DNA of 64,000 bases, taken from Paenibacillus pasadenensis (GTDB lineage: Bacteria > Bacillota > Bacilli > Paenibacillales > Paenibacillaceae). Of the stretch, positions 1-9,116 are shown piece by piece. A model generated the notes under the pieces. It had not been told where the DNA came from. It saw nothing but the letters and a program-made list of their open reading frames with translations, and searched no databases. The stretch's first letter is position 1; every line of letters starts with the position of its first letter. The stretch is taken from NCBI RefSeq assembly GCF_023715725.1, contig NZ_JAMBOT010000001.1:1109839-1173838 (forward strand), read 5' to 3'. The position numbers and the translations under genes were made by a program.

Positions 1-1378
1 CCGAGGTAATCGCCGTCGCCATCGCCACGCCGGCGGACGGCCCGTCAATCGGCGTGCCTCCAGGGAAATTGATGTGCAGATCGTAGTCCTGCGGACGAAG
101 CCCTGTACGGCGGAGCATCGTGATGACGTTTTCCACCGAGCCTTTAGCCATGCTTTTGCGGCGCAGCGTGCGCTGTCCGCCGCCCAGCTCCTCTTCGTCC
201 ACAACGCCGGTAATCGTGAAGCTTCCTTTGCCCGCTGCGGTCGGGATAGCGCTGACCTCAATTTCCAGCAGCGTGCCCATGTTCGGTCCGTATACGGCAA
301 GGCCGTTTACGAAGCCAACCTGCGGAGCGGACGGAACTTTGCGGTCCGGGCGCGGCGGAATCTGGCTGCTGTTGACGACCCACTCAATATCGGCCGCGCT
401 AATCGTTTCACGCTTCTCGGAAAGAGCGAGTCCAGCCGCCAGTTGTATAATATTAACCGCTTCGCGTCCATTTGTAGCATAACGTTTCACGACGCCAACT
501 GCTTCCGGGCACGGAGCAAAGCCGATTTTTTTGACGGCATTGTCGGCGATTTCGGCGATTTCCTCCGGCAGCAGCGGCCGGAAATAGATTTCCATACACC
601 TCGATCTAAGCGCGGGAGGCAGCTCCTGCGGCGAACGGGTCGTTGCCCCGACAAGCCGGAAATCGGCGGGCAGGCCATTTTGAAAAATATCATGGATGTA
701 CATCGGAATGTTGGGGTCCTCGGAGTGATAGTAGGCGCTCTCCAAATAAACTTTGCGGTCCTCTAACACCTTTAACAATTTATTCATCTGAATCGGGTGT
801 AATTCACCGATCTCGTCAATAAAAAGCATGCCGCCATGTGCTTTGGTCACTGCGCCTGGTTTAGGCTGCGGAATCCCGGCAACACCCATTGCACCCGCTC
901 CCTGATAGATCGGATCATGAACGGAGCCGATTAACGGATCGGCAATGCCCCGCTCGTCAAAGCGGGCTGTCGTAGCGTCAATTTCCGTAAATTTGGCCTC
1001 GGCCAAAAACGGTGAAGTCGGATTTTTCTTCGCCTCTTCAAGCACAACGCGCGCCGCAGCCGTTTTCCCTACCCCCGGCGGACCATAAACGATAACATGC
1101 TGAGGGTTGGCGCTGCACAAAGCCGCCTTCATCGCCCTTAATCCGTCGCGCTGCCCGACGATGTCGTTCATCGTTTGCGGGCGCGTTTTCTCAGCCAGCG
1201 GCTTGGTCAAGGAAATCGAACGAAGCTTGCGCAGCTTATCCATTTCCTTGCGCGACTCCTTGTCTACAGCCGTTTTGTTCGTGCGCTGGCTGCGCAGCAT
1301 ATTCCAAAAGTACACCCCGATTACGACTGCGAAAAATACCTGCACCAGCATCAAAAATAAACTTAATGTCATGCTCAT
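1..1378 (-). CDS. lonB: ATP-dependent protease LonB (C-terminus cut by window edge)
   Basis: This is an AAA+ serine protease of the LonB type, which in Bacillus acts in the forespore. The N-terminus has one hydrophobic membrane segment (about residues 3-20) and then a charged linker. Walker A is GPPGVGKT, Walker B is GGMLFIDEIGEL, and a sensor region LVGATTRSPQELPPALRSR follows. The start of the Lon protease domain is visible (GPSAGVAMATAIT), but the catalytic Ser/Lys lie beyond the window. The start ATG at 1378 is preceded by GAGAGGAG. It lies in the tig-clpP-clpX-lonB neighbourhood, as in Bacillus. The identification is firm; only the 3' end is missing. Confidence 0.95.
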   Translation of the reverse strand, partial: MSMTLSLFLMLVQVFFAVVIGVYFWNMLRSQRTNKTAVDKESRKEMDKLRKLRSISLTKPLAEKTRPQTMNDIVGQRDGLRAMKAALCSANPQHVIVYGPPGVGKTAAARVVLEEAKKNPTSPFLAEAKFTEIDATTARFDERGIADPLIGSVHDPIYQGAGAMGVAGIPQPKPGAVTKAHGGMLFIDEIGELHPIQMNKLLKVLEDRKVYLESAYYHSEDPNIPMYIHDIFQNGLPADFRLVGATTRSPQELPPALRSRCMEIYFRPLLPEEIAEIADNAVKKIGFAPCPEAVGVVKRYATNGREAVNIIQLAAGLALSEKRETISAADIEWVVNSSQIPPRPDRKVPSAPQVGFVNGLAVYGPNMGTLLEIEVSAIPTAAGKGSFTITGVVDEEELGGGQRTLRRKSMAKGSVENVITMLRRTGLRPQDYDLHINFPGGTPIDGPSAGVAMATAITS

Positions 1379-1485
1379 CCGCTCCTCTCAAGCTACCGGA
1401 ATAAAAGACCCATACCGGATAGTATTGCCTGTACCGGCAGGAGTTAGTCGTTTCGGAAGCAATTCGGGGAAACGTTGAGCAAAAT

Positions 1486-2246
1486 TTAATTCCGGTACAA
1501 CATCCGCCCGAGCTCCGCCCCAAGCAGATCGGCGGACATCGGCTTCAGGCCGATTAACGGGGCAAGCTGGCTGATAACGGACGGCCCGCGATTCGACAGC
1601 ACCACAAGTCCGGCTTCATGCTGCGGATTAAAGGAAATGAAGCTGCTGGAGCCGTAGGTACCGCCGTTATGCCAATACGTCCGGCTGCCGTCCGCTTCGG
1701 AACGGATAATCCAGGCATAGGCAAGCGCGGTTCCTTTGCCGAAGTTCTCCAGCTCCTGCTGCGAAGCCTTTAGCGCGCGTAAAACAGTTTCACCAGCGTC
1801 TGCGGATTGACCTGCCATTGACGGCTGTTCCGTTTCCGACGGCTCCGCTGAAGAAGGCTGCGCATGCGGCCCGGCCGCTGCCGCTTCAAGCTGGGCTTCG
1901 ACATACCGAAGCATATCGGCGGCTGATGAACATACCGCCCCTGCGCCGTCCATCGCTTCCGTGAACGTCCAATGTTTGGCTGGAGCGCCGGAGCTGCGAT
2001 AGACCGGCAGCACTTCCCCGGCGGCTCCTTCCGGAGCCCCGACTGTTGTGAGGTTCATTCCTAACGGCCCAAAGAGCCGCTTATGCAGCAGCTGCTGCAG
2101 CGGCACCAGCGACCCGGGTCAGCAGCAAGCCGAGCAAGCCAAACCCGTAATTGGAATAAGACATCGGCGCTTTCGTTTTCAGCGTCTTTTCGGCCTTCTG
2201 TTTCAGCAGCTGCATGATTCCGTCCATACGGGAACCCTCCTGTCAA
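1486..2246 (-). pseudogene. Decayed serine hydrolase (beta-lactamase / penicillin-binding protein family)
   Basis: The remnant of a class-C beta-lactamase-like serine hydrolase lies in three reading frames. A short frame gives TGGFPYG near 2230-2246. A second frame then gives MDGIMQLLKQKAEK followed by YSNYGFGLLGLLLTRVAG, where YSN is the Y-x-N motif; it runs into a stop near 2107. A third frame continues from about 2106 with PLQQLLHKRLFGPLGM and runs to the stop at 1486, including HNGGTYGSSSF, the family's HxG-type motif. The N-terminal part with the catalytic SxxK is absent, because the next upstream sequence is the ispG terminator. At least two frameshifts plus a 5' truncation mean it should not encode an active enzyme. 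A sequencing error could explain one shift but not the missing N-terminus. Confidence 0.8.
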
Positions 2247-2317
2247 AGATTCTTATTTAAATGCAGCCTCTGTTCCACCATTCTCCGAATCATCCGCAAG
2301 CTAAATCCAGACCTATG

Positions 2318-2352
2318 CAAAAAAACCGTTCAGCCCAAATGGCGGAACGGTT
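2318..2352 (-). terminator. Rho-independent terminator of ispG
   Basis: Arms AACCGTTC and GAACGGTT flank an 18-19 base loop region. On the minus strand the hairpin is followed by a run of T residues. It lies just past the ispG stop codon. Confidence 0.85.
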
Positions 2353-2360
2353 CCTAAGTG

Positions 2361-3479
2361 TTATGCCGGCAAATGCTCTTTACGACCCGGAATTTCTCCC
2401 GTTTCCTCAAACACCCGGACGATCTCGTCGATTTCTTTTTTGAGCTCGGACAGCAGCTCTGCCTCAGGCACTTTGCGAATCATCTCTCCGTAGCGGAAAA
2501 GCATACCTTCGCCGCGTGCGCCGGCGATGCCGATGTCGGCCTCGCGCGCTTCACCAGGGCCGTTGACTGCGCAGCCGAGCACCGAAACTTTAATCGGCAC
2601 TTTGATCTTCGAAATGTACTCCTCCACTTCGTTCGCGATGGAGAACAGGTCGATGTCAAGACGTCCGCAGGTCGGACAGGAAATGAGCGTCGCCGCATTC
2701 GTGATCAGGCCGAACGTTTTGAGCAGCTCCCGCGCAACCTTTACTTCCTCGACCGGATCTGCGCTAAGCGAGATGCGCACCGTGTTGCCGATGCCCATTG
2801 CCAGCAGCGCGCCGATACCGGCGGAGCTTTTAATCGTGCCGGAATGCAGAGTGCCCGCCTCGGTAATGCCAAGGTGAAGCGGATACTTGATTTTCTCCGC
2901 TGCCATGCTGTACGCAGCAATTGCCATTGGCACATCAGAAGCTTTTAAGGAAACGATAATATCGTGGAAATCCAGCTCTTCCAAAATGCCAATGTGGAAC
3001 AAGGCGCTCTCTACCATGGCCTCCGGCGTCGGATAGCCGTATTTCTCCAGCAGATGGTTCTCCAGCGAGCCGGCATTAACGCCAATTCGAATCGGAATGC
3101 CCTTCTCTTTACATGCCTTAACGACGGCTTCTACCTTCTCGCGCCGTCCGATATTGCCGGGATTAATGCGGACCTTGTCGACGCCGTTCTCAATTGAAAG
3201 AAGCGCTAGACGATAATCGAAATGAATGTCTGCAACAAGCGGAATATGAATGCGGCTTTTAATTTCCTTGATTGCTTCAGCCGCTTCCTTATTGTTGACC
3301 GTCACACGCACGACCTGGCAGCCAGCTTCCTCAAGACGGAGAATTTCGGCAACGGTCGCTTCCACATCTGCGGTTTTGGTCGTACACATACTCTGGATGA
3401 TTACTTCGTTGCTGCCGCCGATGGTCAGATTTCCGACGCGGACGGGGACAGTATCCTTGCGAGAATACATAAACGTCAT
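2361..3479 (-). CDS. ispG: 4-hydroxy-3-methylbut-2-enyl-diphosphate synthase (flavodoxin), IspG
   Basis: This [4Fe-4S] enzyme of the MEP isoprenoid pathway converts MEcPP to HMBPP. The 372-residue length is typical for the single-TIM-barrel bacterial form. The cluster cysteines are visible near the C-terminus as SCPTCGR and [16 protein letters not shown], and the N-terminus has the family sequence [17 protein letters not shown]. Two starts are possible. The ATG at 3479 is only two bases after AGGGAG, while the in-frame ATG at 3470 (MYSRKD) is 11 bases after it; homologues I recall start near the second. It is read alone, with hairpins upstream and a terminator downstream. A type 2 IPP isomerase (fni) is encoded at 27.5-28.5 kb. 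Confidence 0.95.
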   Translation of the reverse strand: MTFMYSRKDTVPVRVGNLTIGGSNEVIIQSMCTTKTADVEATVAEILRLEEAGCQVVRVTVNNKEAAEAIKEIKSRIHIPLVADIHFDYRLALLSIENGVDKVRINPGNIGRREKVEAVVKACKEKGIPIRIGVNAGSLENHLLEKYGYPTPEAMVESALFHIGILEELDFHDIIVSLKASDVPMAIAAYSMAAEKIKYPLHLGITEAGTLHSGTIKSSAGIGALLAMGIGNTVRISLSADPVEEVKVARELLKTFGLITNAATLISCPTCGRLDIDLFSIANEVEEYISKIKVPIKVSVLGCAVNGPGEAREADIGIAGARGEGMLFRYGEMIRKVPEAELLSELKKEIDEIVRVFEETGEIPGRKEHLPA

Positions 3480-3502
3480 CTCTCCCTATGAAATGCCAAA
3501 GT

Positions 3503-3573
3503 CCACCCCATCCCGGCTGGTCAAAAGCCGGGTAAGGTGGAACGATGACGGGTTTGACGGTGCAGCCGTCATC
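3503..3573 (-). terminator. Two hairpins between clpX and ispG, probable clpX transcript end
   Basis: Two inverted repeats stand side by side. At 3503-3540 the arms are CCACC plus CCCGGCT pairing with AGCCGGG plus GGTGG. At 3544-3573 the arms are GATGACGG and CCGTCATC. Neither is followed by a good T-run on the minus strand, so they may act as weak terminators or RNA stabilisers, not as a classical terminator. Confidence 0.45.
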
Positions 3574-3595
3574 CTATGCCGTTAAAGCGTTAAGA

Positions 3596-4852
3596 TCAGG
3601 CGCTCTCTTCTTTTTTCTTGCCTTTTTTGGCGGTAAGCTCAGGAATTACTTTATCCTGCACAACCTTTTCGGTAATGACGCAGGTGCTGAGCTCCTCGCG
3701 GGAAGGCGCCTCGTACATAATCTCCAGCATAATGCCTTCGATAATGGCGCGCAGGCCGCGGGCGCCGGTGTTGCGCTTAATCGCTTCCTTCGCAATTGCA
3801 TCAAGAGCCTCGGCTTCAAACTCCAGCTTGACGTTGTCCATCTCAAGCATCTTCTGGTACTGCTTTACCAGAGCGTTTTTCGGCTCGGACAGAATGCGGA
3901 CAAGCGCAGCTTCGTCAAGCGGCTCCAACGTCGAGATGACTGGAAGACGTCCGACGAACTCCGGAATGAGACCGAATTTGAGCAAGTCCTCCGGCAGTAC
4001 CAGAGACAGGTACTCGCCCGCCTTCATATCTTTTGTGCCATCGCCGCCGGTGTTGAAACCGATGACTTTTTTGCCGATACGCCGTTTGATGATCTGCTCA
4101 AGGCCGTCGAATGCACCGCCGCAGATGAACAGAATATTCGTCGTATCGATTTGAATGAACTCTTGGTGAGGATGCTTACGTCCGCCTTGCGGTGGAACGG
4201 AAGCGACCGTGCCCTCGAGAATTTTGAGCAATGCCTGCTGCACGCCCTCGCCCGATACGTCGCGCGTAATGGACGGGTTCTCGGATTTACGGGCTACTTT
4301 ATCGATTTCGTCGATGTAGATGATGCCGCGTTCAGCCTTCTCCACATCGTAATCGGCAGCTTGAATCAGCTTCAGCAAAATGTTCTCGACGTCTTCGCCC
4401 ACGTAACCGGCTTCCGTCAAGGAAGTTGCGTCGGCAATCGCAAACGGAACATTGAGGATTTTGGCCATCGTCTGCGCGAGCAGCGTTTTGCCGGAGCCCG
4501 TAGGGCCGACCAGCATAATGTTACTCTTCTGCAGCTCAACGTCCTCAAGCTTGTTCTGCGAATTGACCCGCTTGTAGTGGTTGTAAACCGCTACGCTCAG
4601 GGATTTCTTCGCCGCCTCTTGGCCGATAACGTAGGAGTCCAAAATCGCCCGGATATCTTTTGGCTTTGGAATGTCCTTGAGGTCAAGCTCTTCCTCATGT
4701 CCAAGCTCCTCTTCCACGATTTCCGTGCAGAGCTCGATGCATTCATCGCATATATAAACGCCAGGACCTGCTACGAGCTTGCGGACCTGGTCCTGAGACT
4801 TACCGCAAAAAGAGCACTTCAATTGGCCCTTCTCTTCGTTGAATTTAAACAC
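3596..4852 (-). CDS. clpX: ClpX, ATPase and unfoldase subunit of ClpXP
   Basis: This AAA+ unfoldase recognises tagged substrates and feeds them to ClpP. The N-terminal C4 zinc-binding domain is complete (CSFCGKS and CDECIELC). Walker A is GPTGSGKT, Walker B is IIYIDEIDK, and the pore loop [11 protein letters not shown] is present. The IGF-type loop that docks on ClpP is readable as IGFNTGGDG. The length of 418 residues is normal. The start is GTG at 4852, with GAAGGGGTG upstream. It follows clpP by 24 bases, so the two are probably cotranscribed. Confidence 0.97.
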   Translation of the reverse strand: MFKFNEEKGQLKCSFCGKSQDQVRKLVAGPGVYICDECIELCTEIVEEELGHEEELDLKDIPKPKDIRAILDSYVIGQEAAKKSLSVAVYNHYKRVNSQNKLEDVELQKSNIMLVGPTGSGKTLLAQTMAKILNVPFAIADATSLTEAGYVGEDVENILLKLIQAADYDVEKAERGIIYIDEIDKVARKSENPSITRDVSGEGVQQALLKILEGTVASVPPQGGRKHPHQEFIQIDTTNILFICGGAFDGLEQIIKRRIGKKVIGFNTGGDGTKDMKAGEYLSLVLPEDLLKFGLIPEFVGRLPVISTLEPLDEAALVRILSEPKNALVKQYQKMLEMDNVKLEFEAEALDAIAKEAIKRNTGARGLRAIIEGIMLEIMYEAPSREELSTCVITEKVVQDKVIPELTAKKGKKKEESA

Positions 4853-4876
4853 TGGATCACCCCTTCAAGGAAGATG

Positions 4877-5473
4877 TTACAAAATACCCGCTTCCGGAAC
4901 GCTGACAACCTTATCAATCAGCCCGTAAGCGAGAGCTTCGTCGGCGCTGAGGAAATTGTCGCGGTCGGTATCGCGTTCAATCTTCTCATACGGCTGGCCG
5001 GTGCGTTCGACGTAAATCTGGTTGAGCTTCTGCTTCGTCTTGATAATCCAATCCGCATGGATCTTGATGTCCGAGGCTTGGCCGCGGACGCCGCCGAGCG
5101 GCTGATGAATCATCACTTCGCTGTTAGGAAGCGAGAAACGTTTGCCCTTGGCGCCTGCCGTGAGCAGCAGGGAGCCCATGCTCGCCGCCATGCCGACACA
5201 GATCGTCGACACATCCGGTTTAATAAATTGCATTGTATCAAAGATACCCATACCCGCAGTTACCGAACCGCCGGGAGAGTTGATATACAGGTGAATATCT
5301 TTCTCCGGATCGTCGGCCGCCAGGAATAGCAGCTGGGCAATGATGGAATTCGCAACATCATCGTCGATTGCGCTGCCCAAGAAAATAATCCTGTCTTTGA
5401 GAAGACGGGAATAGATATCGTAAGAACGCTCACCGCGATTTGTTTGTTCGACTACGATCGGTACCAAATTCAT
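4877..5473 (-). CDS. clpP: ClpP, proteolytic subunit of Clp proteases
   Basis: This tetradecameric serine peptidase degrades proteins unfolded by ClpX and other Clp ATPases. The catalytic triad is visible: Ser98 in GMAASMG, His123 in MIHQPLGG and an Asp in ERDTDRDNF. At 198 residues it has the usual length. It is placed between tig and clpX, and a sigma-A-like promoter lies 43 bases upstream of the start. No CtsR operator (tandem AGGTCAAA-type heptads) was seen upstream. Confidence 0.97.
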   Translation of the reverse strand: MNLVPIVVEQTNRGERSYDIYSRLLKDRIIFLGSAIDDDVANSIIAQLLFLAADDPEKDIHLYINSPGGSVTAGMGIFDTMQFIKPDVSTICVGMAASMGSLLLTAGAKGKRFSLPNSEVMIHQPLGGVRGQASDIKIHADWIIKTKQKLNQIYVERTGQPYEKIERDTDRDNFLSADEALAYGLIDKVVSVPEAGIL

Positions 5474-5515
5474 GCGACCAACCTACTTTCCGCTTTGGAG
5501 TTCAGATACAACTTC

Positions 5516-5544
5516 ATTCTAGCACGCCTGAGCGCCTCTGTCAT
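5516..5544 (-). promoter_or_regulatory. Sigma-A-type promoter of clpP-clpX
   Basis: On the minus strand, ATGACA (5539-5544) and TAGAAT (5516-5521) are separated by exactly 17 bases, upstream of clpP. Both hexamers are one mismatch from consensus. Confidence 0.7.
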
Positions 5545-5650
5545 TTTTGCCGGCTCGAGGCAGTCCGCGCTGTGTTCCATTCTTATGTAAGGGGACTCGT
5601 CCCCATTCCTGCAGAGCGCAGGTGCCGTTCATTATGTCGTTCCCAGTGGT

Positions 5651-5681
5651 AAAAATAAGGCACGTGCGAAGACGTGCCTTA
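5651..5681 (-). terminator. Terminator of tig
   Basis: The stem AAGGCACGT / ACGTGCCTT with loop CTTCGC is followed by ATTTTT on the minus strand, 22 bases past the tig stop codon. Confidence 0.9.
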
Positions 5682-5702
5682 CGGAATTGCATAGAAGGCG
5701 AC

Positions 5703-7004
5703 TTAAGCGACTTCCGATGCCACTTTGCTGTTGTCGGAAAGGAATTTGATCGTTTTGCGGAGCTTCAGATCTTCCTTCATGTTGTCCAGGTTGCCGTTGC
5801 GCTCAAAAATGTCGCGCAGCTCGGAAGCAGGACGGTTGTACATCTTGGAAAGGTTCTCCAGCTCTTCGTTTACTTCGTCCTCGGATACTTCGATGGACTC
5901 TTGTTTAGCGATCGCGTCAAGCACGAGGTTATTCAGAACACGCTTCTCAGCGTCGGAACGCATTTGGCCGCGCAGAGCAGCCTCGTCCTGGCCGGAGAAC
6001 TGGAAGTACAGCTCCATGTTCAGACCTTGCTGTTTGATGCGGTTTTCGAAGTCGCGCAGCAGGAAATCTACCTCGGTGTTGATCATCGCTTCAGGAATTT
6101 CAACTTCAGCTTTAGCTGCAGCTGCGTCGACGAGAGCCGTTTCGCGGGCTTGCTCGTTTTCTTTATCCTTACGCTCTTTCAGCTTGGCGGACAGGTCTTG
6201 TTTGTACTCGTCCAGCGTGTCGAACTCGCTAACGTCTTTGGCGAACTCGTCGTCAAGAGCCGGCAGGTTTTTGCGCTTGATTTCATGCAGCTTCACTTTG
6301 AATACCGCTGGTTTGCCGGCAAGGTTTTCCGCATGGTACTCTTCCGGGAACGTAACTTCAACATCCTTGAAATCGCCTGTAGCCAGACCGATCAGCTGGT
6401 CTTCGAAGCCAGGGATGAAAGAGTTCGAACCAAGCTCCAGGGAATAACGCTCAGCTTGTCCGCCTTCAAAAGCTTCTCCGTCTACGAAGCCTTCAAAATC
6501 GATGACAACCGTGTCGCCTTTGTCCGCTGCGCCTTCTTCAACAACGACGAGCTCAGCATGACGCTGCTGCAGACGCTCCAGCTCAGCCGCCAGTTCCTCT
6601 TCGGAAACCTCGCTGTTTGCTGCTGGAATTTCAATGCCTTTGTACTCGCCGAGCTTTACTTCAGGCTTAACCGTTACTTTTGCTTTGAACTTGAACGATT
6701 GGCCTTTGCTGAATTGCTCTACGTCGATTTCAGGGCGGTCAACTGGCTCTACGCCCGTTTCCTTCAGTGCATCGGAGTAAGCCGTTGGCAGAAGGATGTC
6801 GATCGCATCTTGGTACAGGCTTTCCACGCCGAAGCGGGATTCAAAAATGGAGCGAGGCACTTTGCCTTTGCGGAAGCCAGGTACATTTACGCGGCCTACC
6901 ACTTTTTTGAACGCTTGATCAATCGCGTCCTTAACTTGCTCTGCACTAACCTCAACGTCGATGGAAACGACGTTCGTTTCTATTTTCTCCCAAGTAGCTG
7001 TCAT
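5703..7004 (-). CDS. tig: Trigger factor, ribosome-bound chaperone and prolyl isomerase
   Basis: Trigger factor binds the ribosome exit tunnel and assists nascent chain folding. The N-terminal ribosome-binding signature reads GFRKGKVPRSIFESRFG, the FKBP-type prolyl isomerase domain starts at GDTVVIDFEGFVDG, and a long helical C-terminal domain follows. The length of 433 residues is typical. A strong GGAGGGG site precedes the ATG. It has its own promoter that overlaps the end of ysoA, and a hairpin in the leader. Confidence 0.96.
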   Translation of the reverse strand: MTATWEKIETNVVSIDVEVSAEQVKDAIDQAFKKVVGRVNVPGFRKGKVPRSIFESRFGVESLYQDAIDILLPTAYSDALKETGVEPVDRPEIDVEQFSKGQSFKFKAKVTVKPEVKLGEYKGIEIPAANSEVSEEELAAELERLQQRHAELVVVEEGAADKGDTVVIDFEGFVDGEAFEGGQAERYSLELGSNSFIPGFEDQLIGLATGDFKDVEVTFPEEYHAENLAGKPAVFKVKLHEIKRKNLPALDDEFAKDVSEFDTLDEYKQDLSAKLKERKDKENEQARETALVDAAAAKAEVEIPEAMINTEVDFLLRDFENRIKQQGLNMELYFQFSGQDEAALRGQMRSDAEKRVLNNLVLDAIAKQESIEVSEDEVNEELENLSKMYNRPASELRDIFERNGNLDNMKEDLKLRKTIKFLSDNSKVASEVA

Positions 7005-7020
7005 TTATGCTTTCCCCTCC

Positions 7021-7042
7021 AAAAAATAGGCGCCAAGCGCCG
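7021..7042 (-). promoter_or_regulatory. Hairpin plus T-run in the tig leader
   Basis: On the minus strand GGCGC-TTG-GCGCC is followed by TATTTTTT and then at once by the tig Shine-Dalgarno. It lies between the tig promoter and the start codon, so it looks like an attenuator. It could equally be a terminator for readthrough from ysoA. Confidence 0.55.
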
Positions 7043-7069
7043 ATTATCCACGTTGTAATAAACCATTCC

Positions 7070-7098
7070 ATTATAATCAACTAGCCGCATGATTACAA
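7070..7098 (-). promoter_or_regulatory. Sigma-A-type promoter of tig
   Basis: On the minus strand, TTGTAA (7093-7098) and a perfect TATAAT (7070-7075) are 17 bases apart. They sit immediately after the ysoA stop codon, about 65 bases before the tig start. Confidence 0.8.
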
Positions 7099-7103
7099 GC
7101 CGC

Positions 7104-8027
7104 CTAGTGTTCTCCGTAACCTTCCTGCAAATCCGTAATTTGCCTCATGGAGCGGCTTGCCTGCTCGTAGCGGAAGCGGAGCTCATCGGTAATGCCGTAT
7201 GTATGCCTAATTTCGTCCTCGTCGGCCGATCCGTACACGGCAAGCAGAAGAGTCTGATGCAGCGCCGCAGCATAACTGTCGACGACCGCTTCTTCCTCGC
7301 TCAGCATCCGGGTGTAAGCGGAGCTTCCGTACAAATACTGCAGACATTCCTTCCAGAGCTCGCGGGCAAAATGAGGCAGCGTCGGATCCATCGTCTCCGT
7401 CACGCTTTCCACCCGTTCAAGAATCCGGCGCACCGGCTCCGGGTAATCGTCCAGCTCAAGCGGAACCCGGTCAATCTCAAGCTCAGCCGTTTCGCCAAGC
7501 CTCTCAAGCCGCAGCGGGCCTGAATCGCCTCTCCGGCGCAGACATTGCAGCGCTTTGAACTGCACGACGGGATGCAGCGACTCTTGCTCCAGCCATTCCC
7601 GGATCGCCGTATCCACCTCGGGGCTCCGCAAATGGGCCGCCCTTTCCAGCGCAAGCAGCTGCTGATCCAGCATCGGATGGTTTTTCATTATGTACAATAC
7701 CTGCTGCACGTAGGATTCATCCTGATTCGAGGGTGTCAATGCCGATTGGCGCAAATCGTCCTCGTCGGGATCATCCTCCTCTTCATCACCCTGGCTTCCG
7801 CTTTCGGGAAAGGCCATCTCCAGCCAGGCGAGCAGATTGCCCCACTCTTCATAATGCCGCTGATCCTCTCCCCGGCATTGAAGCAGAAACTGGAGCATGC
7901 GCTTGGCTTCTCCGTACTGCTCCGCTTCCAGCATTCGGGTCAGCTGCTCCTGATAAAGATCCAGCGTATTCGGAAACAGGTAAAGGTTGTCTTTTTCCCC
8001 GCGGGGAGAATCATTGGATGTCGTAAT
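7104..8027 (-). CDS. YsoA-like TPR-type protein of unknown function, probable ATT start
   Basis: This helical, acidic protein sits directly upstream of tig, where B. subtilis has the TPR-repeat protein YsoA; the assignment rests on position and character. The first in-frame ATG is at 7934, but the frame stays open further upstream and reads NDSPRGEKDNLYLFPNTLDL, which looks like genuine protein. The preceding in-frame stop leaves no ATG, GTG or TTG. The best candidate start is ATT at 8027 after GAGGCGGTGG, giving 307 residues. An acidic stretch (GDEEEDDPDEDD) lies after about residue 80. The molecular function is unknown. Confidence 0.75.
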   Translation of the reverse strand: MTTSNDSPRGEKDNLYLFPNTLDLYQEQLTRMLEAEQYGEAKRMLQFLLQCRGEDQRHYEEWGNLLAWLEMAFPESGSQGDEEEDDPDEDDLRQSALTPSNQDESYVQQVLYIMKNHPMLDQQLLALERAAHLRSPEVDTAIREWLEQESLHPVVQFKALQCLRRRGDSGPLRLERLGETAELEIDRVPLELDDYPEPVRRILERVESVTETMDPTLPHFARELWKECLQYLYGSSAYTRMLSEEEAVVDSYAAALHQTLLLAVYGSADEDEIRHTYGITDELRFRYEQASRSMRQITDLQEGYGEH

Positions 8028-8245
8028 GCTACCACCGCCTCATCTTCTGTGACGACCTTATTTCACCAAAGTTGGCTACATTATAACACGAGCAAGTTAA
8101 AAGGAAAAATTACGGTTCCGGCCTGCGGCGCTGAAAAAAAGATTGTAGCTGCCGCTAATTGACTAATATACCTGATACGCGCTGAAGCCCGTACCAATCT
8201 ATTGCTCTCACATATGTTGGTATAAATGCATCAGGAGGTGTTGGG

Positions 8246-8710
8246 ATGGACTCAGCCATAATTCTTGTTTTATTCATTTTGCTAATCATTGTCGTGAGCC
8301 TCTTTTGTAGTCCGTTACTGAACAGGAACGGCGATTCATCAGAAATACAAGCTACTCGCGGCTTTAATATTTATAACGAAACAACATCGCTTATATTAAT
8401 CTCCACGAGTCTCAAGGGAGACTTTGAACGGCCTGTCCCAGTAACGATTTACCCCAGTCAAAAACACTCGTTTGAAGTATTGTTACGAGTTACTCCATTT
8501 CCAACGACCAGTACTGCAATCGTGACCTTCGACGTAGTATCGGGCCCGTTGCCGGGAGATACCATTGGAACTCTAAGAGTTACAATGAAGGTCGAATTTA
8601 CCTTGGACCCAACGCAAACAATCCAGGTTGAATCTTTCGGGAGCAAACCTTATAGGATTGATTCCGGCAGAACCTTTGTTACCGTCCATAACCTAAGAGC
8701 CGCCATTTAA
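8246..8710 (+). CDS. Unknown membrane-anchored protein
   Basis: The 154-residue product has one hydrophobic segment at about residues 4-26 (AIILVLFILLIIVVSLF), then a polar, threonine- and valine-rich beta-like domain that would lie outside the membrane. The ribosome binding site AGGAGGTG is strong, and a terminator follows 30 bases downstream, so it looks like a real single-gene unit. I do not recognise the family. The region is clearly richer in A and T than its neighbours and lies beside a tRNA gene, which fits acquisition by transfer. Confidence 0.7.
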   Translation: MDSAIILVLFILLIIVVSLFCSPLLNRNGDSSEIQATRGFNIYNETTSLILISTSLKGDFERPVPVTIYPSQKHSFEVLLRVTPFPTTSTAIVTFDVVSGPLPGDTIGTLRVTMKVEFTLDPTQTIQVESFGSKPYRIDSGRTFVTVHNLRAAI

Positions 8711-8740
8711 ATCGCTTAAACTGAGTGAAAAAAAGATTCA

Positions 8741-8785
8741 AAAAAGCCCGTAATTCCTTGATTAACAAGGGATTACAGGCTTTTT
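8741..8785 (+). terminator. Terminator after the unknown gene at 8246-8710
   Basis: AAAAAGCCCGTAATTCCTTG pairs with CAAGGGATTACAGGCTTTTT around a short loop (one internal mismatch). The A-run before and T-run after make it potentially bidirectional. Confidence 0.85.
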
Positions 8786-8818
8786 GGCATTTATTAAAAT
8801 GGACATAATTATACGAAC

Positions 8819-8895
8819 TGGCGTCCCGGAAGGGATTCGAACCCCCGACCGTGCGCTTAGAAGGCGCATGCTCTATCCGACTGAGCTACCGGGAC
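8819..8895 (-). tRNA. tRNA-Arg (anticodon TCT)
   Basis: On the minus strand, acceptor arms GTCCCGG and CCGGGAC pair fully. The D arm GCTC...GAGC, the anticodon stem TGCGC/GCGCA with loop CTTCTAA, and the T loop TTCGAAT are all in place. The anticodon is TCT (Arg, codon AGA). The 3' CCA is encoded. Confidence 0.96.
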
Positions 8896-9116
8896 ATACA
8901 TGCCGAACTGCGTCTAGAAAGTCCGCAGGCTCAAAAATGATACTTCCTGATACTACAGGAAAAACATTCATAAATCAAGTCTTTTCTTTGACGTTGACTA
9001 GCCTAATTAGACAGTCGTTTGACGAAGCAGAGTTATCGGAATCATCTCCGTCAATTAAGGTTAAACCATACTCAAATACCAAGCCCTTACTTCAGGGCTG
9101 AGGAGGTTCGTATAAA

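Noticed and set aside
3545..5329. 594-codon open frame on the plus strand opposite clpX and clpP
   Set aside because: It is fully antisense to two certain genes, has no ribosome binding site and gives no recognisable protein. Long antisense frames are expected with this codon use.
5474..5650. CtsR operator upstream of clpP
   Set aside because: I looked for tandem AGGTCAAA heptads and found none; only a plain promoter is visible.
5547..7058. 503-codon open frame opposite tig
   Set aside because: It is the reverse shadow of tig, with no start signals.
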